NCBI GenBank assembly: GCA_003645915.1
Contig: QNDG01000111.1
Coordinates: 1-6,091, forward strand
Reading direction: 5' to 3'
DNA length: 6,091 bases
Source: Candidatus Zhuqueibacterota bacterium
Lineage (GTDB): Bacteria; Zhuqueibacterota; QNDG01
Below are positions 1-5,618 of the stretch, one piece after another. The notes beneath the pieces were generated by a model. That model saw only the letters and a program-made list of their open reading frames with translations. It did not search any database and was not told where the DNA came from. Both the position numbers and the translations under genes were made by a program. Position 1 is the first letter of the stretch, and every line of letters begins with the position of its first letter.

Positions 1-595
1 AATGGCCAACATCCTTTGCCCAAAGCCATGGTTTTGTTGTACCCCATTCGCAGATACTGAAAACTATTGGTCTGCCCGCTTTGTAAAGAGCATCTCTCAT
101 TAATTTATATGAAGCTTCAGAATTTTGTTTGCCGTGATAACACCAGTCATATTTCAGATAATCAACGCCCCATGAAGCATAGGTTCTTGCATCCTGATAT
201 TCGTATCCTCTGCTTCCGGGAAGACCCTGGCAGGTTTTTCTTCCTGCATCTGAATAAATTCCGAATTTCAATCCTTTTGAGTGGACATAATCCACAACAG
301 GCTTAATGCCATTGGGAAATTTCTTGGAATTAACAACAATATTACCGTTCTCATCTCTCCCTGTCTGCCAGCCGTCATCAATTACTATGAATTGATACCC
401 CGCATCCTTCATACCGCTTGATACCATTGCATCTGCAATCTCTTTAACCAGTTCTTCGTTAATATCAGGTCCGAATTTGTTCCAGCTGTTCCAGCCCATT
501 GGAGGAGTTAATGCAACATTGTCAAATTTTTGAGCAAATAATGAAGCTCCGCAGACAAAACAAATCGTAATAATAAAAGATAAGATCTTCTTCAT
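1..595 (-). CDS. Secreted GH27 alpha-galactosidase, C-terminus cut off by window edge
   Basis: The first 198 residues of a glycoside hydrolase family 27 enzyme, which releases terminal alpha-linked galactose from oligosaccharides and galactomannans with retention of configuration. I translated it from the minus strand; it runs off the left edge without a stop. Residues 1-21 form a signal peptide (MKK, hydrophobic stretch, small residues before Ala21), with Gln22 as the probable first mature residue, so the enzyme should be exported. The barrel start has the family hallmarks: PPMGWNSWN at 31-39, IDDGW at 72-76, GIYSDAG at 112-118 and YLKYDWCYHG at 147-155, where Asp150 matches the GH27 catalytic nucleophile. 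SICEWG at 180-185 and KDVGH at 194-198 follow the usual order. The acid/base Asp lies beyond the edge. The ATG follows GGGAGG (601-606) with 5 nt between. Its own promoter and a LacI-type operator precede it. GH27 members can also act as alpha-N-acetylgalactosaminidases or on beta-arabinopyranosides, so the exact substrate is not settled. Confidence 0.93.
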   Translation of the reverse strand, partial: MKKILSFIITICFVCGASLFAQKFDNVALTPPMGWNSWNKFGPDINEELVKEIADAMVSSGMKDAGYQFIVIDDGWQTGRDENGNIVVNSKKFPNGIKPVVDYVHSKGLKFGIYSDAGRKTCQGLPGSRGYEYQDARTYASWGVDYLKYDWCYHGKQNSEASYKLMRDALYKAGRPIVFSICEWGTTKPWLWAKDVGH

Positions 596-612
596 GTTTA
601 CCTCCCGTTTTC

Positions 613-628
613 TTGCAATCGTTTGCAA
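613..628 (-). promoter_or_regulatory. LacI-family-type operator before the GH27 gene
   Basis: A 16-bp near-perfect palindrome, TTGCAATCGTTTGCAA on the plus strand, centred on CG. The half-sites TTGCAATC and TTGCAAAC agree at 7 of 8 positions. The form TTGCAA-N-CG-N-TTGCAA is typical of operators bound by LacI-family sugar regulators. It sits between the proposed -10 box and the ribosome binding site, covering the expected transcription start, which fits repression relieved by a sugar ligand. The regulator gene is not in the window, so the assignment rests on sequence form and position. Confidence 0.7.
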
Positions 629-629
629 C

Positions 630-657
630 AATATAAAAAATTAATATGTGAAATCAA
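630..657 (-). promoter_or_regulatory. Predicted sigma70-type promoter of the GH27 gene
   Basis: Read on the minus strand, TTGATT (657-652) and TATATT (635-630) are separated by 16 bp and resemble -35 and -10 boxes. The start of transcription would fall inside the adjacent operator (613-628). The region is AT-rich, so chance matches are likely; the main support is the arrangement of boxes, operator, Shine-Dalgarno and ATG in correct order. Confidence 0.45.
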
Positions 658-716
658 AAAACAACTTATATGTTTCAATTTATCCTGCTTATATTGCTCC
701 TGTTATATCTCATTGT

Positions 717-1415
717 CTAAGAATCAAATTGTTTGGTCTTTTCGGAAGAATCATTGTTTTCATACCTTGCAAGAAACACAATAAAAACAGCAAGGAATAG
801 CGCAAAATGACACATAACAGATGCAAGAGCACCTTTCATATTGCTTGCAAGAGCCGCAACAATTAATGAGGGCAGGACAAATGCAATGGTTCCAGTGCCC
901 ATCATCTTAAGCTGATATTTCCTCTTTTTATCTTCCGTTCTTTTAAAACCGTGGAATGATAAAAGTATCATGGAAAGCAATCCGACCCAGTAATAAGAGC
1001 TGTAGATTAAATATGCCGGGTTTGGAGTCGTGTATTGCGCATAGACAACACTGCATACGGTTTGGGTCACAAAATTGTTCCCAACAGCAATCCATATTAT
1101 CATTGCAAGGCCTGCAAAAAACAAAAGCTTAGAAAAAAAGTTAATCTTGTTTTGTTCCTTAGGATAAATATAACTAATAAGTAAGACACCGAGAGGAGGC
1201 AGCCATGTTACAACAATAAATGCAATTTTTGACAGCATTATTGTACTTCCGTAAGTACAAACTGCTACCTCAAGAATCTGATAACCTGCCAGGAGCAAAA
1301 GAATAATACTGCTTGTATAAATTACACTTTTTGAGCCTTTTTTTGTTACAATCCATAAAGCTGCAATAATTTCAAATACAGCTGTAAATAAAGACAGCAA
1401 TGGTGAGTAATCCAT
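717..1415 (-). CDS. Seven-helix integral membrane protein of unknown function
   Basis: A 232-residue hydrophobic protein that I cannot assign to a named family. Seven membrane segments are visible at about residues 4-23, 31-52, 60-83, 93-112, 134-154, 171-191 and 197-216. A short charged C-terminal tail (217-232) follows, and a basic loop (158-170, KRTEDKKRKYQ) lies between helices 5 and 6, probably cytoplasmic. The WLPPLG motif in helix 3 (71-76) and the overall size recall the N-terminal 7TM sensor region of some histidine kinases, but no kinase domain follows, so that resemblance is only suggestive. The ATG has GGGAGG at 1422-1427 with 6 nt spacing. The gene begins 24 nt after the Mpv17-like gene and is probably cotranscribed with it. 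It ends about 60 nt before the GH27 promoter, and no clear hairpin terminator is visible there. Confidence 0.75.
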   Translation of the reverse strand: MDYSPLLSLFTAVFEIIAALWIVTKKGSKSVIYTSSIILLLLAGYQILEVAVCTYGSTIMLSKIAFIVVTWLPPLGVLLISYIYPKEQNKINFFSKLLFFAGLAMIIWIAVGNNFVTQTVCSVVYAQYTTPNPAYLIYSSYYWVGLLSMILLSFHGFKRTEDKKRKYQLKMMGTGTIAFVLPSLIVAALASNMKGALASVMCHFALFLAVFIVFLARYENNDSSEKTKQFDS

Positions 1416-1439
1416 TCAAAACCTCCCGTTATATTGGTT

Positions 1440-1964
1440 TTATTTCTTGCTGAACCCCATTACAATGCCCAGAACTATTGACCATACAGCTGCGAGAGTT
1501 ATCTGAAGATGCTGGGGAAGTACAAAAGTAATAGTATGAGCCGGAATCCAGAACCATACTAAAGTATAAACAGCCTTGTCCATACCGCGAAACTCCCACT
1601 TTCTCTCAATCAGATTATCCATAATTCTGTGGATAAACATCATCTGGGGGCCGAAAAAAAGATTTACAATTACAGATATTGTAAATCCTTTTAAAACGGC
1701 AAAACTGAAAAGAAAATGCGGGAAATATCCGTGTTCAACAAATGCATTTATCATTGATTTATATCCGAAAAACCCGTATTTGATTATTATTCCCAAAAAG
1801 CCCCATGACAGCACTTTTAATAAATACTGGATTACAGATAGTTTTTTTAATGATCCTGTCATCTTTAATGTTACAAGTTCCCCCAATGTACCAAGTACTG
1901 CAAATTCTACAAACGCAGACCAGACAGGATAAGTTTTTACATAATACTCAAATGAACTGAACAT
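1440..1964 (-). CDS. Mpv17/PMP22-like integral membrane protein
   Basis: A 174-residue membrane protein with about four hydrophobic segments (roughly 14-34, 45-66, 83-105, 131-172). Its length and several landmarks recall the Mpv17/PMP22 family, known best from mitochondrial and peroxisomal membranes. These are FGPQMMFIHRIMDNLI at 104-119, compared with the family's GP followed by Tyr/Trp and LD, and a C-terminal block with WFWIP (137-141), F147, P150 and W161, compared with the family's W-P, F, VP and W. Between F and P there is one residue fewer than in human Mpv17. LGTLGE (24-29) and WGFLGI (54-59) look like conserved helix-packing motifs. The ATG follows AGGAG (1970-1974) with 5 nt spacing. 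It heads a probable two-gene operon with the downstream 7TM gene. The function of bacterial members is not known to me; a channel or membrane-stress role would be inference from the eukaryotic family. The gene is certain, the family assignment moderate. Confidence 0.6.
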   Translation of the reverse strand: MFSSFEYYVKTYPVWSAFVEFAVLGTLGELVTLKMTGSLKKLSVIQYLLKVLSWGFLGIIIKYGFFGYKSMINAFVEHGYFPHFLFSFAVLKGFTISVIVNLFFGPQMMFIHRIMDNLIERKWEFRGMDKAVYTLVWFWIPAHTITFVLPQHLQITLAAVWSIVLGIVMGFSKK

Positions 1965-2005
1965 GCTTACTCCTGTTTTTGTTATTACATCTTAAAAAAT
2001 GAAAT

Positions 2006-2145
2006 TATGGGGATTTTGCAAAAACCAAAAAATCAAGATTGTTCTTAAATACCTTAATACCTTGTTCAATTTTTCCCCGGCAGCCTTAATTTCTCAGCTT
2101 AAGCAAGCAATTAAATATAAAAAATTTTCCCGATAAATCCCCATA
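2006..2145. repeat. 11-bp inverted repeats flanking a 118-bp intergenic segment
   Basis: TATGGGGATTT at 2006-2016 is the exact reverse complement of AAATCCCCATA at 2135-2145. The pair nearly fills the gap between the cysteine synthase and the Mpv17-like gene. It could be the end repeats of a very small non-coding element, but no target duplication is visible and no second copy occurs in this window. A coincidental match in AT-rich DNA remains possible. Otherwise the 1965-2153 gap shows no gene and no convincing terminator. Confidence 0.3.
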
Positions 2146-2153
2146 CTTTTTTA

Positions 2154-3053
2154 TCATAAGGTATTTTCCAGAAAATCAGTTGAAAGATACTTCTCTCCCC
2201 TGTCCGGGAAAATCACTACAATTCTGCCGGAATCAATCTTTTCTGCAATTTTTATAGCTGCATACATCGCAGCGCCGCTGCTCATTCCCACAAAAATCCC
2301 CTCATGTCTTATTATTTCCCGCGCTGTTTTAAAGGCATCTTCTGTTGTAACTTTTACAGATTCGTCTATCATTGTTTCATCATAAATTGACGGTACAATG
2401 GCTTCCTCCATATTCTTCAATCCCTGAATGTAATGCCCCTTTACCGGGTGAGCTTCTACAATTTTTATGCGCGGATTATTTTCTTTCAATGCCTTTCCTA
2501 CACCCATAATTGTGCCTGAAGTTCCGATTGCAGAAACAAAATAGTCGATCCTTCCGTTAGTCTGTCTCCATATCTCCTGAGCTGTTGTTTTGTAATGCGC
2601 CATTTTATTGTACTTATTGGAAAATTGATCCGGCATAAAATATTTTTCAGGAAACCTGCTTACCAGCTCTCTTGCTCTTATGATTGCACCGTCAGTCCCT
2701 TTACTTCCATCGGTTAATATAACTTTAGCACCAAATGCTTTAATCATCTTTATTCTTTCTATTGAAACAGATTCACTCACAACAATTTCCACATTGTACC
2801 CCTTTACAGAACCGATCATTGCAAGGCCTATTCCGGTATTACCTGAAGTTGGTTCTATAATTGTTTTCCCCTTTGTCAGATTCCCTTCTGCCTCGGCCTG
2901 TTCAATCATTTTAAGTGCTATTCTGTCTTTTATGCTGCCTGTAGGATTTGTCCCCTCAAACTTGGCATATACTTCAACGTTTTTTGTACTGATTAAGCGG
3001 TTTATTCTTATAAGCGGTGTATCTCCTATTGTATGCAAAATATTTTCGTACAT
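2154..3053 (-). CDS. cysM: Cysteine synthase, CysM type (PLP-dependent)
   Basis: A complete 299-residue fold-type II PLP enzyme that makes cysteine by beta-replacement on an activated serine, usually O-acetylserine, with sulfide or thiosulfate. NPTGSIKDR (36-44) holds the PLP lysine Lys42, TSGNTG (69-74) binds the substrate carboxylate, GTSGT (177-181) binds the PLP phosphate, and SSG (258-260) contains the serine facing the pyridine nitrogen. It resembles CysM more than CysK: DQFSNKYNKMAHYKTT (142-157), EIWRQTNGRI (160-169), a GTSGTIMGV stretch, a short IQGLKN-type loop (209-214) in place of the CysK GxGxxFVP segment, and PDRGEKYLST (283-292). The start is Met at 3053, because GGAGG sits 5 nt upstream; an ATG 12 nt earlier overlaps that Shine-Dalgarno. 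No cysE or sulfur-assimilation gene is nearby. O-phosphoserine or another acceptor substrate cannot be excluded from sequence. Confidence 0.9.
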   Translation of the reverse strand: MYENILHTIGDTPLIRINRLISTKNVEVYAKFEGTNPTGSIKDRIALKMIEQAEAEGNLTKGKTIIEPTSGNTGIGLAMIGSVKGYNVEIVVSESVSIERIKMIKAFGAKVILTDGSKGTDGAIIRARELVSRFPEKYFMPDQFSNKYNKMAHYKTTAQEIWRQTNGRIDYFVSAIGTSGTIMGVGKALKENNPRIKIVEAHPVKGHYIQGLKNMEEAIVPSIYDETMIDESVKVTTEDAFKTAREIIRHEGIFVGMSSGAAMYAAIKIAEKIDSGRIVVIFPDRGEKYLSTDFLENTL

Positions 3054-3058
3054 GACAA

Positions 3059-3063
3059 CCTCC
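3059..3063 (-). promoter_or_regulatory. Shine-Dalgarno that decides the cysM start
   Basis: On the minus strand GGAGG is followed by five bases and then ATG (3053-3051). The earlier in-frame ATG (3065-3063) shares its G with this GGAGG and has only a weak AAAGAG farther upstream. Starting at the second ATG gives MYENILHTIG, which matches the usual cysteine synthase N-terminus. Confidence 0.8.
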
Positions 3064-3079
3064 ATACTGACTCTTTATT

Positions 3080-3103
3080 GTATTAACATATAACTGTTAA
3101 TAC
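3080..3103. promoter_or_regulatory. Perfect 9-bp dyad upstream of cysM, operator candidate
   Basis: GTATTAACA (3080-3088) and TGTTAATAC (3095-3103) are exact reverse complements separated by six bases. The dyad lies 27 nt upstream of the cysM ATG, within the expected promoter or 5' leader region. It has no U-tract on either strand and is AT-rich, so a repressor or activator binding site is more likely than a terminator. I cannot match it to a known regulator; control by sulfur supply would be a guess based only on the gene it precedes. Confidence 0.5.
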
Positions 3104-3133
3104 CTGATAAACATTCACAAATCCCAGGCAGAT

Positions 3134-3166
3134 TTATCATCAAAACCCGGAAATTTTTGTTGATAA
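3134..3166. repeat. 12-bp stem hairpin between the DUF2809 gene and cysM
   Basis: TTATCATCAAAA (3134-3145) pairs with TTTTGTTGATAA (3155-3166) at 11 of 12 positions around a 9-base loop. It begins 10 nt downstream of the stop of the DUF2809-like gene, a normal place for an RNA 3' end. The stem is AT-rich and is not followed by a U-run on the minus strand, so it is not a textbook intrinsic terminator. Its inner arm TGATAA can instead pair with TTATCA from 3110-3105, described separately as a possible switch. Confidence 0.45.
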
Positions 3167-3176
3167 TTTTAAGAGG

Positions 3177-3572
3177 TTAAATTTTAATTGAGTGTTTTCT
3201 TTGAAGTCTACAGAGGAAAACATATACGATAAATGAACCTGCAGTATAGTGAACTATATCAAGAAATGAGAAAGTGGTTCCTATAAGCGCTCTTCCAATA
3301 AACACAGATCTGATTTTTCCCAGAAACAAGGGATGCCACAACTGGAGAAATTCAAGAGCGCATGTTATTGAAAATACACTGATTACATTATAAACCACAC
3401 GAAACCGCGGAAAAATTAATGCCACAAGGAGAGCCCAGAATATTACATAAAAGACTCCCCCGAGATAGATATTTACATATCTTGCAAAAGGGCCTGAATA
3501 GAATTTTGAATAAAATCCAAGAGGCACAATAAAGGCAAGTGTAAAAAATATATTTTTTCTGTATAATGACAA
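3177..3572 (-). CDS. DUF2809-like small integral membrane protein, TTG start
   Basis: A 131-residue membrane protein with about four helices (roughly 7-25, 35-54, 59-76, 103-121). The pattern EFLQLWHP (74-81), Arg88, GRALIGTTFSFLD (93-105), Tyr109 and Gly112 resembles DUF2809 proteins, in which a Glu/Gln/Leu motif is followed by Arg and a D-x-x-x-Y-x-x-G helix; biochemical function is unknown. The start is TTG at 3572-3570. The translated frame contains no other methionine, and AGGGAG lies 5 nt upstream, so an ATG start is not available. It follows the 102-aa gene by only 9 nt and its Shine-Dalgarno overlaps that gene's stop codon, implying one transcript and probable translational coupling. 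The family call is from motif memory and is moderately secure; the gene itself is well supported. Confidence 0.7.
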   Translation of the reverse strand: MSLYRKNIFFTLAFIVPLGFYSKFYSGPFARYVNIYLGGVFYVIFWALLVALIFPRFRVVYNVISVFSITCALEFLQLWHPLFLGKIRSVFIGRALIGTTFSFLDIVHYTAGSFIVYVFLCRLQRKHSIKI

Positions 3573-3577
3573 AACTT

Positions 3578-3583
3578 CTCCCT
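3578..3583 (-). promoter_or_regulatory. Shine-Dalgarno overlapping the upstream stop codon
   Basis: On the minus strand TAGGGAGAAGTTTTG contains, in order, the TAG stop of the 102-aa gene (3584-3582), the Shine-Dalgarno AGGGAG (3583-3578), five spacer bases and the TTG start. Ribosomes finishing the first gene would be positioned to reinitiate on the second, which may compensate for the weaker TTG codon. Confidence 0.7.
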
Positions 3584-3890
3584 ACTGATCAATTAAAATC
3601 AATACACCGGTAACTATGGCAAGAATTCCGAAGATCAAAGAATATAAAGGAAAAGAAACAGACACAACCGGTCTTGCGCCTGCTCCTATAAGCCAGATAC
3701 CAAGTAAAAAAGAGGATAATCTGCCTTTAAGATGCGATCTGCTCATTAAAAACAACACACCTGCAACCAGAGCCATTACTGCAATTGCAGCGTCCAGAGT
3801 ATTATTGCTGATTTTAAGAAGAGCAATAAGACCTGAAAAGATCAACCACAATCCAAGAAAAATTGAACCGATTTGTTCCGAAGCTTTCAT
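3582..3890 (-). CDS. Small four-helix membrane protein with internal duplication
   Basis: A 102-residue, highly hydrophobic protein that I do not recognise as a named family; loosely it resembles HdeD/DUF308-type small repeat membrane proteins. Two halves align without a gap: residues 10-49 and 61-100 share 13 of 40 identities, including LG-x-WLI at the start and A-x-V-x-GVL-x-L at the end. Each half contributes two membrane helices, so the protein is a tandem helical-hairpin duplication. A short basic linker (51-57, RSHLKGR) separates the halves. The ATG follows AGGAG (3897-3901) with 6 nt spacing. It leads a two-gene unit with the DUF2809-like gene 9 nt downstream. A 106-nt gap separates it from the secreted-protein gene upstream, and a short palindrome lies in that gap. 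Confidence 0.7.
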   Translation of the reverse strand: MKASEQIGSIFLGLWLIFSGLIALLKISNNTLDAAIAVMALVAGVLFLMSRSHLKGRLSSFLLGIWLIGAGARPVVSVSFPLYSLIFGILAIVTGVLILIDQ

Positions 3891-3934
3891 ATTTTTCTCC
3901 TGCTTTTGATTTATTACTTACAACAAATATTTCT

Positions 3935-3947
3935 TATGTGACACATA
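3935..3947. promoter_or_regulatory. 13-bp palindrome upstream of the small membrane-protein operon
   Basis: TATGTGACACATA is a perfect 6-1-6 palindrome, 45-57 nt upstream of the ATG at 3890. Position and symmetry suit a regulator site. It lacks the TGTGA-N6-TCACA arrangement of CRP sites. No convincing promoter boxes could be fixed around it, so the role is tentative. Confidence 0.3.
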
Positions 3948-3996
3948 CAGCTTATAAAATCCCTGCAGATTAATCCACATAAAACAGAATATCTTG

Positions 3997-5568
3997 TTAC
4001 CGTGCCAAAACCATTTTCCCGCTTAGAATCTGATTTTTAAATTTGAGTCTGTAAATATAAAGACCTGAAGAAACTTTCCTGCCGTTTTTATTACAGCCAT
4101 TCCATACTGCCAAATAAGTTCCCCTTTGTTTCTCCTCATTTATAAGGTTAGTAATCTCTCTGCCTTTAATATCGTAAATACTAAGATGTACTCTTCCGCT
4201 GTTGGGCAAAGTAAATTTAATTGCAGTTTCCGGATTAAACGGGTTTGGATAATTGGAATACAGTTCCGGTCTGTCAGGCAGTGCAGATTCAGTTTCCTCT
4301 GTTCCTGTACCATTATCAGATACACTCCAAACATGTACAATACTTTTATCTTCATCAGCAAGACGTTCAACTATAAAAAGATGCCGGTGATCAAAATCAA
4401 AACAAATCGCTCCTATTGACCATCTCTTATAACGGACAAGATCAAAACCCGGAGAAAACAAAATGTTATTTATGTCAAGCACAGCATAAGGCTGTGGGTT
4501 CCACGGTTTCAGCCTTCCCTGTGCAACACCAGCCAGGTCATCAGTATCGTAAAAAATTATCTGCGCACGGATACTGTCGCACCACCATCCCCGGTCATCA
4601 TAAGGAGGATCAGGAACAGGAGGATACGGGGGGTCATCAGGCCAGACTGTTCCGTCTGCAAATCCGTACCATGTATTACCCATTGCTTTGGTTCCTGCAA
4701 AAATCACAGCCTCTTTATCACCTGCAGATATCCAGGCCGCTCCTGACCACTGATCCGCAGGGTTGTACATGTTCATTTTCATCGAATCATCCACAACAAT
4801 CTCAGGGATAGTTGGATCATCAAGGCCGTAAAGAAGCAGCAGTGTTATCTGTGTAATAGTATCATTAGCAGCCGGCTCAGCCCCATTGGGAAACGGAGAA
4901 AATGCATAAAGAGCAGGTCCGAATCCGCTCCACTGCCCCTCTCTGAAACGCCCGCTTGCAAGGTTCTGACCGTTTGTATATTCTTTTGCCCAGGTATCCG
5001 GCAGTCTGAACATGTAATCACTGGATGTATAATTATTAATATCTCCAAAATAAAAAGGGCCGTGTGATTGAGGAGATGACAAGTCAGTACTACAAAACCC
5101 GTGTGTTGCTTCATGAAACTGGAAATGCTGCCCCCAGCAAAAATATAAATAACCTGATGTAGCTCCTGAAATATCAGGTAAAAAAGTGAGCCCTGGTGTA
5201 GGCATTTCAAGTTCTCCGAACATCCCTGCTTTAATATCTGTGAATACCTGCAAAGTAACTGCTGTGTTTAAATCATTGACATTTTTACTTGGGGGTATTA
5301 CAGGAGTTGGGATTGAAATCTCGGAAACATACTGATACCAGTCATGTCCTGTAAGAAAAAGAGAACCGGGGAAACCGTCGGAAGTACCCTGTTTATCGCC
5401 GTCAGGGAAATATGTGATTGCTGTACCGCTGTAATCCCATGTTACCTCTCCGCTTACATCAGGCAAGCGGAAAGCACCGACATACTCAAAATTTTCCGGC
5501 ATTATGCGCTGCCCGAACACCGAAATTGAATAAAAAACAAACAAAATACAGAACAGGCTTTTCTTCAT
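3997..5568 (-). CDS. Secreted protein of unknown function with T9SS C-terminal sorting domain
   Basis: A complete 523-residue exported protein. Residues 1-19 are a signal peptide (MKKSLF, hydrophobic core, VFG) with Gln20 as the probable new N-terminus. The main body (about 22-418) opens with FEYVGAFRLP (27-36), FPDGD (54-58) and DGFPGSLFLTGHD (64-76). I associate this pattern with uncharacterised extracellular proteins of beta-rich, perhaps propeller-like character; I cannot name an enzyme activity. Other landmarks are YLYFCWGQHFQFHEATHGFCS (140-160), QWSGAAWI (273-280), an Asp/Pro-rich loop (309-326) and ICFDFDHRHLFIVER (388-402). After a Thr/Glu linker (420-430), residues 437-523 form a type IX secretion sorting domain with YPNPFNP (440-446), IYDIKGREI (464-472), VSSGLYIYRL (499-508) and a KMVLAR end. 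It should therefore cross the outer membrane and be released or anchored on the surface. AGGAGG (5574-5579) precedes the ATG by 5 nt. It starts 50 nt after the Mth938-like gene and could share its transcript. Confidence 0.85.
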   Translation of the reverse strand: MKKSLFCILFVFYSISVFGQRIMPENFEYVGAFRLPDVSGEVTWDYSGTAITYFPDGDKQGTSDGFPGSLFLTGHDWYQYVSEISIPTPVIPPSKNVNDLNTAVTLQVFTDIKAGMFGELEMPTPGLTFLPDISGATSGYLYFCWGQHFQFHEATHGFCSTDLSSPQSHGPFYFGDINNYTSSDYMFRLPDTWAKEYTNGQNLASGRFREGQWSGFGPALYAFSPFPNGAEPAANDTITQITLLLLYGLDDPTIPEIVVDDSMKMNMYNPADQWSGAAWISAGDKEAVIFAGTKAMGNTWYGFADGTVWPDDPPYPPVPDPPYDDRGWWCDSIRAQIIFYDTDDLAGVAQGRLKPWNPQPYAVLDINNILFSPGFDLVRYKRWSIGAICFDFDHRHLFIVERLADEDKSIVHVWSVSDNGTGTEETESALPDRPELYSNYPNPFNPETAIKFTLPNSGRVHLSIYDIKGREITNLINEEKQRGTYLAVWNGCNKNGRKVSSGLYIYRLKFKNQILSGKMVLAR

Positions 5569-5618
5569 ATTATCCTCCTGTCAGGATTTGTTTTATAATA
5601 AAATAACCTGAAATCAAT

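Noticed and set aside
67..306. 79-codon plus-strand frame
   Set aside because: It is antisense to the GH27 catalytic region, which translates cleanly with family motifs.
2097..2104. GCTTAAGC palindrome after cysM as a terminator stem
   Set aside because: It is a self-complementary 8-mer with no loop and no adjacent U-run.
2154..3053. Assignment as CysK or cystathionine beta-synthase
   Set aside because: The IWRQTNGRI and DQF-N-x-x-N segments and the short IQGLKN loop fit CysM better, and no heme or CBS domains are present at 299 residues.
2680..3093. 137-codon plus-strand frame
   Set aside because: It is antisense to cysM; its hydrophobic product mirrors the codons of the real gene and it has no good Shine-Dalgarno.
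3066..3176. SAM riboswitch or T-box before cysM
   Set aside because: None of the conserved core sequences of these RNAs is present and the spacer is only about 110 nt; only simple inverted repeats are seen.
4126..4811. Open frames on the plus strand and in another minus frame within the 523-residue secreted-protein gene
   Set aside because: They give low-complexity or Cys/Gln-rich products with no recognisable motif and lie entirely antisense to, or out of frame with, a gene with signal peptide and sorting domain.
5576..5586. TCCTG-T-CAGGA palindrome overlapping the Shine-Dalgarno of the secreted protein
   Set aside because: A one-base loop cannot form an RNA hairpin and the symmetry is largely a by-product of the CAGGAGG sequence.
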